Assembly (NCBI RefSeq): GCF_022549775.1
Contig: NZ_JAKZGP010000026.1
Coordinates: 1 to 60,464 of the forward strand
DNA from: Belliella filtrata
GTDB taxonomy: Bacteria; Bacteroidota; Bacteroidia; Cytophagales; Cyclobacteriaceae
Length of the DNA: 60,464 bases
Direction of reading: 5' to 3'
In this document: one piece after another, positions 26,258 through 35,528 of the stretch
Numbering within the stretch: the stretch's first letter is position 1
How the letters are laid out: each line of letters opens with the position of its first letter
Program-made: the position numbers and the translations under genes
Notes under the pieces: generated by a model
Told to the model about the DNA's origin: nothing
What the model saw: only the letters and a program-made list of their open reading frames with translations
Databases searched by the model: none

Positions 26258-26953
26258 TTATTTTGAGTAATCTGAAACTAGTTTCAAGACCTCTTCATCA
26301 AAAGTTGGGTCAAACCATTCTTTTAATTTTTTAAACTCTTTTCCTGATTTAGTTTCTAAAAGTCTGAACTCTAAAATATTTAAATCCTCTAAGCCCAAGT
26401 ATTTAATTATTTTATAATATTCAAATGTTTCTCTATTGTTCCTGATTCTAAGAATTTCTTCCAATAGTTCTACATTAACATTTCTTAAAAAGGACATAAC
26501 TAATAATGGTCCTGCTTTTTCCAAAAGCTTAATCGAGTCTGATGATTTTTTTAAAAGCACTCCCTCGACATAGTGAGTAATAATCATTTTATCTAGGTAG
26601 GATAAAACATTATTGAAACATAAGTTATCTATTCCCGATCTCACTAAAACCCTAGGGTCAAAAGAAATATTTAAATAGTCTTCAAAATAATCTCGTAACT
26701 GATTTATAAACTTAGTTTCTTTTAACACTAACTCATCTCTTTTATCTTTAAAAAGTCTTATTGAATCAACATTCCCTGTATTTTCTAAAGAATACCATAA
26801 GCCTACTCTAGAAATAAATACAGTAACAATTCTTCTATATATAACCCTAACATATAAAGGAAAGCCATCAACAGATTTTCCTATTTTTTCCAAATCTTTT
26901 CCATAAATAAACTGGATAGTCAGTTTGCTTTTTTTCTTCATATTATTTGTCAA
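26258..26953 (-). CDS. integrase companion protein with possible arm-binding-like N-terminus
   Basis: The protein has 231 aa with no firm family. The segment GFPLYVRVIYRRIVTVFISR (about 28-47) resembles the arm-DNA-binding N-terminal domain of Bacteroidota tyrosine integrases (the pattern YPIYLRITVNGKR), but no catalytic domain follows. The remainder is helical. The start overlaps the integrase stop by 11 bp, so the two are coupled. It may be an accessory or directionality factor that competes for arm sites. Domain similarity is judged by eye and uncertain. Confidence 0.55.
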   Translation of the reverse strand: MTNNMKKKSKLTIQFIYGKDLEKIGKSVDGFPLYVRVIYRRIVTVFISRVGLWYSLENTGNVDSIRLFKDKRDELVLKETKFINQLRDYFEDYLNISFDPRVLVRSGIDNLCFNNVLSYLDKMIITHYVEGVLLKKSSDSIKLLEKAGPLLVMSFLRNVNVELLEEILRIRNNRETFEYYKIIKYLGLEDLNILEFRLLETKSGKEFKKLKEWFDPTFDEEVLKLVSDYSK

Positions 26954-28190
26954 TAAAAGAAAGTATCCTCAAGTAGGTTTCCACTGTTCGCCTTTCTGTA
27001 TAGTGCTTTTTTAATATTGAACCAGGTGAGTGTCCATACATCATTTGGATATCTTTTTCATCCATGCCCAGTTTATCTACCTTGGTTCCGAAAGTCTTAC
27101 GTCCAACTATGATAGATAATTTATCATCAAAGTTAATTCTATTTGCCAGCACCTTTAACGCTTGGTTAAATTTTTGTTCGGAAATAGCGATACTTGCGGG
27201 GAAAATATTACTGCAATCAGAACAATAATACTTGAAAAGAATCTCTTTAGCTACTTTATTCAAAGGAATCCAGAATCCTTCTCCATTCTTTTTTCTCTCC
27301 CCCTGAAGCACAAAGTGATCAGGGTTTTCATTGATGAGGTTTTGGTCAAACGCAGATTGTGGTTGTAACCTAATCAAGTCATTGTAGTAAAGCGAAGTAT
27401 TACACAATAGAATAAAAATATCTCTAGTGATCTCAAGTCTCTTTTCTTCTTCTGAAAAATTTAATTTAATCAGCTGATCGTATTGCTTATCATCAAGGTA
27501 TATTATCTTTTTGGGTCCCTGATTAGACTGAACATCTAAAATATCAAAATATCTTTTTTTATAAATTACTCCGTATTGGTCACAATATTCTTTGTAGATA
27601 ACTTTTAAACGATCAACATATTTAGCTACAGTTACTTCTACTTTATTTTCATCTCTAAGGAAGTCAACAAAGCTCCTTATAAACTCTTCATTGATTTCGG
27701 ACATTACAGCGTGGCTTCGAAACCTATCGATTAATTTCTTTAGTGTTATGTATACTTTGCGGGTATTTGGTGCTAGTTTGATAGATCTCTCAGAATTCAA
27801 AAAGTAGGTAATGTACGAAACAATTGTATCACTTGCTCCTGGAGCCATCAAGCCACTTATCCCTCTTATTTTTTTACCTTGATGTTTTACTTCATAGAAT
27901 TTTTTGAGTTTTTCGGCAGTCAATACTTCATCTCTTCTTAAGTGATCTTGTATTATTTCTTTAAGGTTGTGAATAGCTCTATTAATTACTAGATTATGTG
28001 ATTCCGAATAAGAGTATTTATTATTGACCCATTTTAAAGGTTTTCCATTCCAAGCTTGCTTTGGGATTTTCTCAAGGTTTAGGTTAATATATTTTCTTAT
28101 TTTTTTATTGATGCAGATGTAGATACTCTCACCTTCGGTGGATTTCTTTCCTTTAGGATTGATGACAGCTTTTATCTTGAAATCGTGCAT
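26943..28190 (-). CDS. tyrosine integrase, IntDOT-like
   Basis: The protein has 415 aa with the usual three parts: arm-binding N-terminus (about 1-90), SAM-like core-binding domain (about 110-220, with SEINEEFIRSFVDFLRDE) and catalytic domain. GRKTFGTKV gives the R of the HxxR box (Lys in place of the first His). GHSPGSILKKHYTERR gives the second His/box and the nucleophile Tyr. The usual first catalytic Arg (TGLRxxD) is replaced by Tyr (SLYYNDLIRL), as in IntDOT-type enzymes that lack Arg I. It lies 183 bp from the tRNA att core and drives integration/excision. Confidence 0.87.
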   Translation of the reverse strand: MHDFKIKAVINPKGKKSTEGESIYICINKKIRKYINLNLEKIPKQAWNGKPLKWVNNKYSYSESHNLVINRAIHNLKEIIQDHLRRDEVLTAEKLKKFYEVKHQGKKIRGISGLMAPGASDTIVSYITYFLNSERSIKLAPNTRKVYITLKKLIDRFRSHAVMSEINEEFIRSFVDFLRDENKVEVTVAKYVDRLKVIYKEYCDQYGVIYKKRYFDILDVQSNQGPKKIIYLDDKQYDQLIKLNFSEEEKRLEITRDIFILLCNTSLYYNDLIRLQPQSAFDQNLINENPDHFVLQGERKKNGEGFWIPLNKVAKEILFKYYCSDCSNIFPASIAISEQKFNQALKVLANRINFDDKLSIIVGRKTFGTKVDKLGMDEKDIQMMYGHSPGSILKKHYTERRTVETYLRILSFIDK

Positions 28191-28252
28191 TTTATGAAAT
28201 AACTAAAAAAAAGATATTCTTCAAAGCATATTAAAAAAATGATTAGAAATAG

Positions 28253-28274
28253 AGGGGACAAAAAGGGGGACAAA
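28253..28274. promoter_or_regulatory. candidate integrase arm-type sites, right end
   Basis: Two direct repeats GGGGACA and GGGGGACA are spaced about 11 bp apart, between the integrase start and the att core. They match the pair at 997-1020 in sequence and strand orientation. Function inferred. Confidence 0.5.
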
Positions 28275-28336
28275 TTTCTTCGAATTTGTTAAATTCTAAT
28301 AAATCCAAAAATAGTCTAAATGGCTGTAAATGAAAA

Positions 28337-28368
28337 AACTCCGAACAATTTTAACATTGTCCGAAGTT
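28337..28368 (-). terminator. terminator downstream of tRNA-fMet, supplied by the element
   Basis: The minus strand reads AACTTCGGACAAT-GTTAAA-ATTGTTCGGAGTT followed by TTTT. The stem pairs 11 of 13 positions. It begins 7 bp beyond the tRNA 3' end on the element side, so the integrated element carries the tRNA terminator. Confidence 0.65.
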
Positions 28369-28374
28369 ACCAAG

Positions 28375-28447
<73 letters not shown>

Positions 28448-28691
28448 ATATATTTTTATTATTTTTAAATCAATTTTTTTGTGGACATGAGTTCCGAAGT
28501 TCAGAACATTTTCTGTGTCCGTTGTGGCGAACCTATCCTGAAATATAAAATTGATTCTAATATTTCTTCTTTAAAACCAGCCTTTTGCCGATATCGTGAT
28601 ACAAAAGTAGAGGTATTTTTTGTTAAATCCAATGATCTGCTTAAAATATTTCTGATTTCTTAAGATCAAATGATCTTTGAAACTTTAGTTC

Positions 28692-29372
28692 TCACAATAT
28701 GCCATCTCCACTATCCACATCTTCAATGGCTTGATGCAAAAAATCATGAAATGGCTTCATGATTTTAAAAGCTGATAATGCCTTTTCTTTAAATTTACCT
28801 GATTTGATCTCTTGATCAGAGAGAGGGGTAGATACTATGAAACTTTTGAAACGTAAAAGCTCAATATGAGGATGATCTATCTCATAATCTCTAGGGCTTG
28901 TTTTTAGTTGATCTCCTTCGATTCCAGTAAACCAATTTTTGAAATTAGGATTTTCTAAAATAGCAAGAAGCTGATCACCTGAATAATCGATTTCTTGGCG
29001 GATTTTTTTCAAAACATCAGCTGGTGGCATCCATATTCCTCCAGCGATAAAACTACTCCCTGGTTGGATGTGTACATAGTACCCAGGACCTTCGGATTTC
29101 TTTCCGCCCACAGCAAAGTAAGCCGCCAGATTTGTCTTATATGGTGCTTTGTTCTGAGAAAATCTAACATCCCTATTTTGCCTAAAAACACAATCCTTAG
29201 CCTTTAGATTTAACATCCCAGGCTCCCAAACTTTGATTTCTTCAAGCATTTCACCAACTTCTCTCAAAAATCTATCCTTCACCAATAGATAACGATCCCT
29301 ATTTTCATCCATCCATTCTTTGGAATTGTTTTCCGCTAGGTCTTTTAGAAATTCAAGATACTGTTTTCCCAT
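28692..29372 (-). CDS. DUF2461 family protein
   Basis: The protein has 226 aa, the usual size. Characteristic blocks are visible: FLKDLAENNSKEWMDENRDRY at the start, FRQNRDVRFSQNKAPYKTN and GPGYYVHIQPGSSFIAGGIW in the middle. The biochemical function of DUF2461 proteins is not established to my knowledge. It is the first intact chromosomal gene beyond the tRNA and is followed upstream by murF in the same direction with a 123-bp gap. Confidence 0.88.
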   Translation of the reverse strand: MGKQYLEFLKDLAENNSKEWMDENRDRYLLVKDRFLREVGEMLEEIKVWEPGMLNLKAKDCVFRQNRDVRFSQNKAPYKTNLAAYFAVGGKKSEGPGYYVHIQPGSSFIAGGIWMPPADVLKKIRQEIDYSGDQLLAILENPNFKNWFTGIEGDQLKTSPRDYEIDHPHIELLRFKSFIVSTPLSDQEIKSGKFKEKALSAFKIMKPFHDFLHQAIEDVDSGDGIL

Positions 29373-29495
29373 GTTCTTTGTTGTTTTTCAGGATTTATTA
29401 GAATAATCAATTATTAGCTCCTTTGTTATCTCGTATGTAGATTAAAAATATAGGATCCTATATTTAACAAGGGTAAGCAAGTGCATTTTCATTTA

Positions 29496-30797
29496 TCAAA
29501 TAAAATCCACCAAACCTTCTAGCTTCATACCTCGACTCCCTTTGATCAATATGAGGTAGTCCTCTAGCTTTGAGTCTTGAAGCCAATTTCTGAACGAAAA
29601 TGGATCTGGAAAGTACAAGCTTTTCATGGGCGCTTTTGACAAAGAAGCTTGTGTGAATTCACCAGTAAAGCAAATTTTATCAAAATTATATTGCGCAACC
29701 AACTCACCTAGCTTCATATGTTCTGACACGGTACTTTCCCCAAGCTCGTACATGTCACCCAAAATTACCATTTTATACTTTTTACCAGTCATCTCTCCAA
29801 ATGTTCTAATGGCCACTTCCATGCTGGATGGGTTTGCATTGTATGCATCCAAAATGATTAAATTACTACGCTTTTCGATCAATTGCGAGCGCATATTTTC
29901 TGGTTTGTAAGAGACAATAGCTTCGACTGCATCTTCGACAGGTACACCGAAATATTTCCCCACAGTAATTGCTGTGGCTATGTTCCCAAAATTATACTTC
30001 CCTATCATGGAACTTAGGTGCTCGTTGTCTTTCCCTTCTACCTTGAACCTGACGAAAGGATTGGCGTCTACAAATGAGACTTCGCAATAATCTCCTTTGG
30101 CAGGATAAAGAACGGGATACTCAAATCTCTTTGCCATATTAGCAAGAATAGGATCTTGTGAGTTAATAAACACTGTGCCTTTATGCTCTCTCAAATGCTG
30201 AAAAAGCTCAGTTTTGGTTTTAAGAACGCCTTCAGGTCCCCCCATACCTTCCAAGTGAGCTCTTCCAATATTGGTAATAAATCCATGTGTTGGTTCTGCA
30301 ATATCACAAAGCTCTTTGATATCTCCTGGCTTATTTGCGCCCATTTCTACAATTGCGATTTCAATATCTTTACCAATAGCAAGCAAAGTCAAGGGCACTC
30401 CTATATGATTGTTCAAATTACCCAAAGTGGCAGAGGTCTTGAATTTTTGAGCAAGCACAGCATGAAGAAGTTCTTTTGAGGTGGTCTTACCATTACTTCC
30501 CGTAAGGCCGATAATGGGGATGTTAAGCTGCCTACGGTGATAATTAGCTAATTGTTGAAGAGCTGTGAGTGCATCTTCTACCAGCAAGTACTTATCATTT
30601 CCTGCTGGAACATGTGCTGCTTCATCTACTACCACAAAAGAGGCTCCTATTTCCAAAGCGCTAGGTGCAAACTCATTGGCATTAAAATTAGGTCCCTTAA
30701 GGGCAAAAAAGATATTCCCATTTCCTATTTTTCTAGTGTCTGTGCTGACTCCAGTAGATCGGAGAAAATGTTGGTAAAGCGTAGCGATACTTGTCAT
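29496..30797 (-). CDS. murF: UDP-N-acetylmuramoyl-tripeptide--D-alanyl-D-alanine ligase
   Basis: The protein has 433 aa. MurF adds D-Ala-D-Ala to the UDP-MurNAc-tripeptide in the cytoplasm, the last soluble peptidoglycan precursor step. It has the N-terminal Mur domain (STDTRKIGNGNIFFALKG), the ATP-binding P-loop GLTGSNGKTTSKELL (about 97), EMGANKPGDIKEL, and the C-terminal domain with DAYNANPSSME. Length and motif order are complete. It lies away from any mur cluster, between DUF2461 and a divergent secreted protein. Confidence 0.95.
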   Translation of the reverse strand: MTSIATLYQHFLRSTGVSTDTRKIGNGNIFFALKGPNFNANEFAPSALEIGASFVVVDEAAHVPAGNDKYLLVEDALTALQQLANYHRRQLNIPIIGLTGSNGKTTSKELLHAVLAQKFKTSATLGNLNNHIGVPLTLLAIGKDIEIAIVEMGANKPGDIKELCDIAEPTHGFITNIGRAHLEGMGGPEGVLKTKTELFQHLREHKGTVFINSQDPILANMAKRFEYPVLYPAKGDYCEVSFVDANPFVRFKVEGKDNEHLSSMIGKYNFGNIATAITVGKYFGVPVEDAVEAIVSYKPENMRSQLIEKRSNLIILDAYNANPSSMEVAIRTFGEMTGKKYKMVILGDMYELGESTVSEHMKLGELVAQYNFDKICFTGEFTQASLSKAPMKSLYFPDPFSFRNWLQDSKLEDYLILIKGSRGMKLEGLVDFI

Positions 30798-30915
30798 AAT
30801 TTCTTTGATTGAAGGCTAAAATTACGGCATTCGTGACATCAATTTCAAGAATACGTCGTTAATTTGGAAAAATGATTTTCAATAATTGGACTTCACTTGA
30901 CTTACCTGCTTTATT

Positions 30916-33063
30916 TTGATCATGAATTCTAACACCAAACCTTTGAAAAGTTTACTTAAACAGTTCTTTTTACTAATCTTGTTTTTTGCTTCAATTGGTG
31001 TGCATGGTCAAGTAGCTTTTGAATTCGATCAATCCATATCTATAGAAACAAACGAAAGGCGCTTGCCCCTTGGGCTAGCGGGAGGGCTCAATGCAGCTCA
31101 AGTACAAACGATGGATTTGAATGGAAATGGGGGAGAAGAATTAGTTATTTGGGACATAAACTCACGACAGATCATGGTTTTCACTCAGGGGAGTGATGGC
31201 TTCATCCATCTTCCAGAGATGTCTTATTATTTCCCATCTGATGTAAGTGGTTTCTTGATATTGGCTGACTATGATGGGGATGGCAAAAAGGATTTGTTTA
31301 CAAGCAGCCCTTTTGGAATAAGAGCTTATAAAAATGTAAGCTCATCAGGAGCTTCCTTCCCCAGCTGGGAGCTTGCCCAAAACTTCCTGAGACTAGATAA
31401 TAACTCTAATCTCCAAGCCAATAACTTAGACATCCCTCTGATTATGGATGTTGATGGGGATGGGGATTTAGATATAGCGACTTTCAACTTTGCTTCTGGT
31501 GATTTTCTAGAATTTTACAAAAACACGTCTATGGAGCGTAAAGGCACACCTGATATCGATGGGTTTGCATTCCCTGAAGTGAGATGGGGTGGATTTGAGT
31601 TTTGTGATTGCGGTCAATTCAGCTTTGGAGTGACATGTGCAGGACTTCCTATGGGTAGGATTGCACCTGAAGAAAACAATAGAATAGAACATGCTGGAGG
31701 ACACGCTGTGTTATACGCTGACTTTAATGGTGATGGCGTGATGGACTTAGTTATGGGACAGGACGAATGCAGCACCTTATACTACCTGCCTAACAAAGGT
31801 ACGAATGCTGAACCAGTCTTTGACGAATTTTCCACCTCGTTACCTGATGTTGGAGAGCTTCCCTCTTTCCCCATATTTCATACTGCTCAAATTTGGAAAA
31901 ATCAACTGCTGATAAGCACCAATTCTTCTTCCATAGCAGGACCATTTAGATCAGATTATAGCAATAATTTTTTCTCAATTCCTCTTGAAGGGGGAGTTAC
32001 AAGCCCTTTTCTACAACAAGACATGTTAGACCTAGGTGAAAATACTCGACCTTTCTTTAGAGGAAATCGTCTAAGTGGAACACTACTATTAAGCGCAAAT
32101 ACTTTGATAGGAAGGACTGTCGTTGGACAATTGATTCGCTTCCAAGTAAGTGATGATGTCTGGAGAATGGAAGAAATGGACTATTTGAACATGTCAAGCC
32201 TTGACCTGACAGATTTGCAAGTTTTATCTCATAGAGCAAGCAGTGGCCAAGATACACATTGGCTGGCAGGAACGGATACAGTAAGCTTTTCATTGGTCAA
32301 AAAACTATTTTTCACTACATCAACTAATTTTACTGACTTGTCAGAAATCAATATTCCGGGAGCAACACCTAGACCTTTGGATCATTTTGAGTTTTTCACT
32401 TATCAAAATCAGGACTATATGCTGATGGCTAGGCAGACTGGGGAGTTGCTTTTATATCAAGCAACATTTGAAAGCAACCAACCTTATTTTACTCTTTTGG
32501 AAACCAGCTTTTTAGGTTTTCAAGATAATCCATCTGCCAGAAACCTATCTGTGCATGTAGTAGCTGGCCAGAGGCCAAGCTTATACGCCTCTGATCAGCG
32601 AGGCCAAATTTTTTGGATTGCTGATTTTATGAATAATGAAAACAGGGAGGAGGTATTGGTAAAAATCGGTGAAGAGTCCAGGCCATTTCGACTAGGAAGG
32701 AACTCTTGGTTGTCCACCGTATCTGATCCATTTGGAGGTTCCAACAGCCTCATAATTGGCAACACAGCAGGTGGGATACAATATCTAAAATCAGCTGATT
32801 CAGCTGAAACACCCTCTAATGGGACATTTGTAGCACGAGTCTTCCCTAACCCTACAAATGGGCCAATCAAATTACTAGTCAACAAGCTAGCAGAAGCTAG
32901 CTTGATCAATAGTTTTGGACAAATATTAATCGATCATATTGAGGTTCCTGCAAATAGAGAGGTCGAACTTCAGGCAACCCATCTCTCGCCAGGATTATAT
33001 ATTATAAAGTTAAGATCAGAAGATGGTATGGAGATTAGCAAAAAAGTAATCGTCAGACCGTAA
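30916..33063 (+). CDS. FG-GAP/VCBS-repeat protein with type IX secretion sorting domain
   Basis: The protein has 715 aa. A signal peptide (LLKQFFLLILFFASIGVHGQ) precedes several FG-GAP/VCBS-like blades with calcium-binding DxDxDG loops (ADYDGDGKKDLF, MDVDGDGDLDIA, ADFNGDGVMDLVMG). The last 80 residues form a T9SS type A sorting domain (VFPNPTNGPIKLLV ... LSPGLYIIKLRSEDG). It should be exported across the outer membrane, where the tail is removed or anchored. It probably has a beta-propeller adhesin or surface role; no ligand can be inferred. Confidence 0.85.
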   Translation: MIMNSNTKPLKSLLKQFFLLILFFASIGVHGQVAFEFDQSISIETNERRLPLGLAGGLNAAQVQTMDLNGNGGEELVIWDINSRQIMVFTQGSDGFIHLPEMSYYFPSDVSGFLILADYDGDGKKDLFTSSPFGIRAYKNVSSSGASFPSWELAQNFLRLDNNSNLQANNLDIPLIMDVDGDGDLDIATFNFASGDFLEFYKNTSMERKGTPDIDGFAFPEVRWGGFEFCDCGQFSFGVTCAGLPMGRIAPEENNRIEHAGGHAVLYADFNGDGVMDLVMGQDECSTLYYLPNKGTNAEPVFDEFSTSLPDVGELPSFPIFHTAQIWKNQLLISTNSSSIAGPFRSDYSNNFFSIPLEGGVTSPFLQQDMLDLGENTRPFFRGNRLSGTLLLSANTLIGRTVVGQLIRFQVSDDVWRMEEMDYLNMSSLDLTDLQVLSHRASSGQDTHWLAGTDTVSFSLVKKLFFTTSTNFTDLSEINIPGATPRPLDHFEFFTYQNQDYMLMARQTGELLLYQATFESNQPYFTLLETSFLGFQDNPSARNLSVHVVAGQRPSLYASDQRGQIFWIADFMNNENREEVLVKIGEESRPFRLGRNSWLSTVSDPFGGSNSLIIGNTAGGIQYLKSADSAETPSNGTFVARVFPNPTNGPIKLLVNKLAEASLINSFGQILIDHIEVPANREVELQATHLSPGLYIIKLRSEDGMEISKKVIVRP

Positions 33064-33885
33064 TCAATAACTCTCACTTTCATTGGGAAAATCCTTCGCC
33101 TTTACATCTTTGACATATTCTTCCACTGCCTGTGTTATTGCTGATCTAAGGTCAGCATACTGTCTCAAAAAACGAGGCTTAAACTCCTGCGTAATACCCA
33201 ACATGTCGTGTACCACTAGCACTTGTCCGTCTACATCACCACCAGCTCCAATGCCTATCACTGGTATGCTGACCGTTTCAGCAACTTTCTTGGCTAGTTT
33301 GGCAGGTATTTTTTCGAGTACTATAGCAAAGCAACCTGACTCTTCGAGGATTTTTGCATCTTCAATAAGCTTGTTCGCCTCTTCTTCCTCTTTGGCCCTT
33401 ACGGTATAAGTCCCAAACTTGTAAATAGACTGAGGTGTCAGCCCAAGATGCCCCATCACAGGTACTCCTGCACTGAGTATACGTGCAACTGACTCCTTGA
33501 TCTCTGCACCACCTTCAACTTTGACAGCGTGAGCCCCAGATTCTTTCATGATTCTGATTGCAGATCTCAGTGCTTCTGAACTATTTCCTTGATAAGACCC
33601 AAACGGAATATCGACCACTACAAATGCTCTTTTTACACCCCTGACTACCGAACTGGCGTGATAGATCATTTGGTCAAGCGTAATAGGGAGTGTCGTTTCA
33701 TGGCCTGCCATTACATTTGAAGCAGAATCTCCAACGAGTATGATATCTATTCCAGCTGAATCTATGATTCCTGCCATAGAAAAATCATAAGCGGTGAGCA
33801 TAGAAATCTTTTCTCCACGGTTTTTCATCTCTTGCAAGATATGTGTGGTGATTCTTTTGATATTTGAAGATGGATGGACAGACAT
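33064..33885 (-). CDS. panB: 3-methyl-2-oxobutanoate hydroxymethyltransferase
   Basis: The protein has 273 aa. PanB makes ketopantoate from 2-oxoisovalerate and methylene-THF, the first committed pantothenate/CoA step. The sequence shows [39 protein letters not shown] (Mg-binding Asp and substrate site), VKVEGG with [14 protein letters not shown], and [18 protein letters not shown]. It ends 1 bp from the stop of the convergent FG-GAP gene and starts 6 bp downstream of the phosphoribosyltransferase gene, so it is probably transcribed with it. Confidence 0.95.
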   Translation of the reverse strand: MSVHPSSNIKRITTHILQEMKNRGEKISMLTAYDFSMAGIIDSAGIDIILVGDSASNVMAGHETTLPITLDQMIYHASSVVRGVKRAFVVVDIPFGSYQGNSSEALRSAIRIMKESGAHAVKVEGGAEIKESVARILSAGVPVMGHLGLTPQSIYKFGTYTVRAKEEEEANKLIEDAKILEESGCFAIVLEKIPAKLAKKVAETVSIPVIGIGAGGDVDGQVLVVHDMLGITQEFKPRFLRQYADLRSAITQAVEEYVKDVKAKDFPNESESY

Positions 33886-33891
33886 GGGAGA

Positions 33892-34395
33892 TTAATGTAA
33901 ATATACAGTATATGGTTCTTGGGTGAGGTCGACGGCAATATGCTCGTTTAGCGTGGTAGATAGCTCTAGTCCAGTATAATCTGGAGAAACAGGGAACAAC
34001 TTGTGACTTCGATTTACGAGCACTGCTATCTCCATTTTTTTCATAGTAATTTCCAGAAATGGTTTTAATGAATATGCCAACGTCTTACCAGTATTGAGTA
34101 CATCATCTACTAAGATGATACACTTGTTTGCTGGCGCTACATCGGTTGACAAGCTTACTTCTCCTTGAATCAAACTACTTTTGTCAAGCCTGATCTCCAC
34201 TACTAAGGGGTTGATAGGGGAGATTTGTTGAAGGTTGTCTGCCAGTAACTTGGCTAAAGTATAGCCCATTCCAGCAATACCAGCAAATACAACCTCCTCT
34301 TCTGAGGCATTGCGTTCATAGATTTCATACGCCATTCTAGTGATTTTTTGCTTCACTTGTCTATGGTCGAGAACTTGGCTTCTATTTTCAGACAT
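33892..34395 (-). CDS. phosphoribosyltransferase, PyrR-like
   Basis: The protein has 167 aa. The PRPP-binding loop IILVDDVLNTGKTLAYSL (about 100-118) is typical of PyrR and other type I PRTases. The start (DHRQVKQKITRMAYEIYE) resembles PyrR. PyrR attenuates pyrimidine operons and has weak uracil PRTase activity, but no pyr genes lie nearby, so the substrate is uncertain. It sits just upstream of panB (6-bp gap) and downstream of rsgA. Confidence 0.8.
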   Translation of the reverse strand: MSENRSQVLDHRQVKQKITRMAYEIYERNASEEEVVFAGIAGMGYTLAKLLADNLQQISPINPLVVEIRLDKSSLIQGEVSLSTDVAPANKCIILVDDVLNTGKTLAYSLKPFLEITMKKMEIAVLVNRSHKLFPVSPDYTGLELSTTLNEHIAVDLTQEPYTVYLH

Positions 34396-34456
34396 TTGAA
34401 TTGCTTATTCTAGTTTCGAAATGGAAAATTACGCTAATTGAAGTTAACATCAAAAA

Positions 34457-35383
34457 CTACCTGTGTGCATCTTCTTCATGAAGGATGTTTACATAAGAAT
34501 CATATCGATAAGGATGAATGTATCCTTCTTCTAACTTCTCTAAAACCACACAGCCTGGCTCATTGAGATGCTTGCAGTTATTGTACTTGCATTGGCCAAG
34601 ATATTGTCTCATTTCAGGAAAGTAATGTGAAAGCTCGAACTCATCTATGTCCAAAATACCAAACTCCTTGATTCCTGGCGTATCTATTAAATATCCGCCA
34701 TTTTCTTCCAGCATAAACATCTCTGCAAAAGTCGTTGTGTGAACGCCCTTCGCACTGAATTTGGATATTTCCTGAGTGGCTTGCGAAGCTTTTGGAATGA
34801 GCTTGTTGAGCAGCGTTGACTTTCCTACGCCACTATGCCCTGAGAGTAGGGTCGTTTTTCCTTTAAGTAATGGGCTAAAAATCTCTACCAAGCCATGATC
34901 ATCGATCGCTACAGTCTCAAGAACTGGGTAGCCTAATGGCTCATAAATCTCATGTATATCCTGTAGATAATCCAGATCTTTTTCCTTGACTACCATGTCC
35001 ATTTTATTTACAATGATAGTGGTGGGGATCCTGAAGCTTTCTGAACTGACTAAAAACCTATCAATAAACCCAAGTGAAGTTCGAGGGTTCCTAATGGTAA
35101 CAATCAGAAAGGCCTGGTCAATATTAGAAGCAATGATATGGGAAAAATGAGTTTTTCGTGTTGATTTTCGGATAATGTAGTTTTCTCTAGGTAGAATTTC
35201 ATCAATAGTCCAAGTGGGCTGATCTGCTTCTTTACAAACCTCCACAAAATCTCCAACAGCTATGGGGTTGGTTAACTTAAGATTTTCTTGCTTGAATTTG
35301 CCACGCAGCCTTGACTTGACTAAACCCTCGGTCGTCTCCACAAGATACCAACTACCTGTTGATTTGATCACTCTACCTTTCAT
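34457..35383 (-). CDS. rsgA: ribosome small subunit-dependent GTPase A
   Basis: The protein has 308 aa. RsgA checks late 30S subunit maturation. It has an N-terminal OB fold (about 1-75) and a circularly permuted GTPase: IIVNKMDMV (G4) comes before the P-loop LLSGHSGVGKSTLLNKL (G1) and LIDTPGIKEFG (G3). The C-terminal zinc module CKYNNCKHLNEPGC completes it. Motif order and length are normal. The upstream gap has no strong feature. Confidence 0.95.
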   Translation of the reverse strand: MKGRVIKSTGSWYLVETTEGLVKSRLRGKFKQENLKLTNPIAVGDFVEVCKEADQPTWTIDEILPRENYIIRKSTRKTHFSHIIASNIDQAFLIVTIRNPRTSLGFIDRFLVSSESFRIPTTIIVNKMDMVVKEKDLDYLQDIHEIYEPLGYPVLETVAIDDHGLVEIFSPLLKGKTTLLSGHSGVGKSTLLNKLIPKASQATQEISKFSAKGVHTTTFAEMFMLEENGGYLIDTPGIKEFGILDIDEFELSHYFPEMRQYLGQCKYNNCKHLNEPGCVVLEKLEEGYIHPYRYDSYVNILHEEDAHR

Positions 35384-35528
35384 TTCTTTAATTTAACTTC
35401 TCACATGTGAGTTCTTGCTCAGCCTAATAGAATTCAAAGATCGATACATTTTTTAAGATATCCTTCACGTAGAGTTACTTCACCTTTGCCTTTAAAGTGC
35501 AATTCTATATCAGCTTGGTTACTCTTGA

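Noticed and set aside
28481-28663. 60-codon plus-strand ORF next to the tRNA
   Set aside because: No ribosome binding site, no family, and the coding character is poor; it lies in the AT-rich tRNA promoter side.
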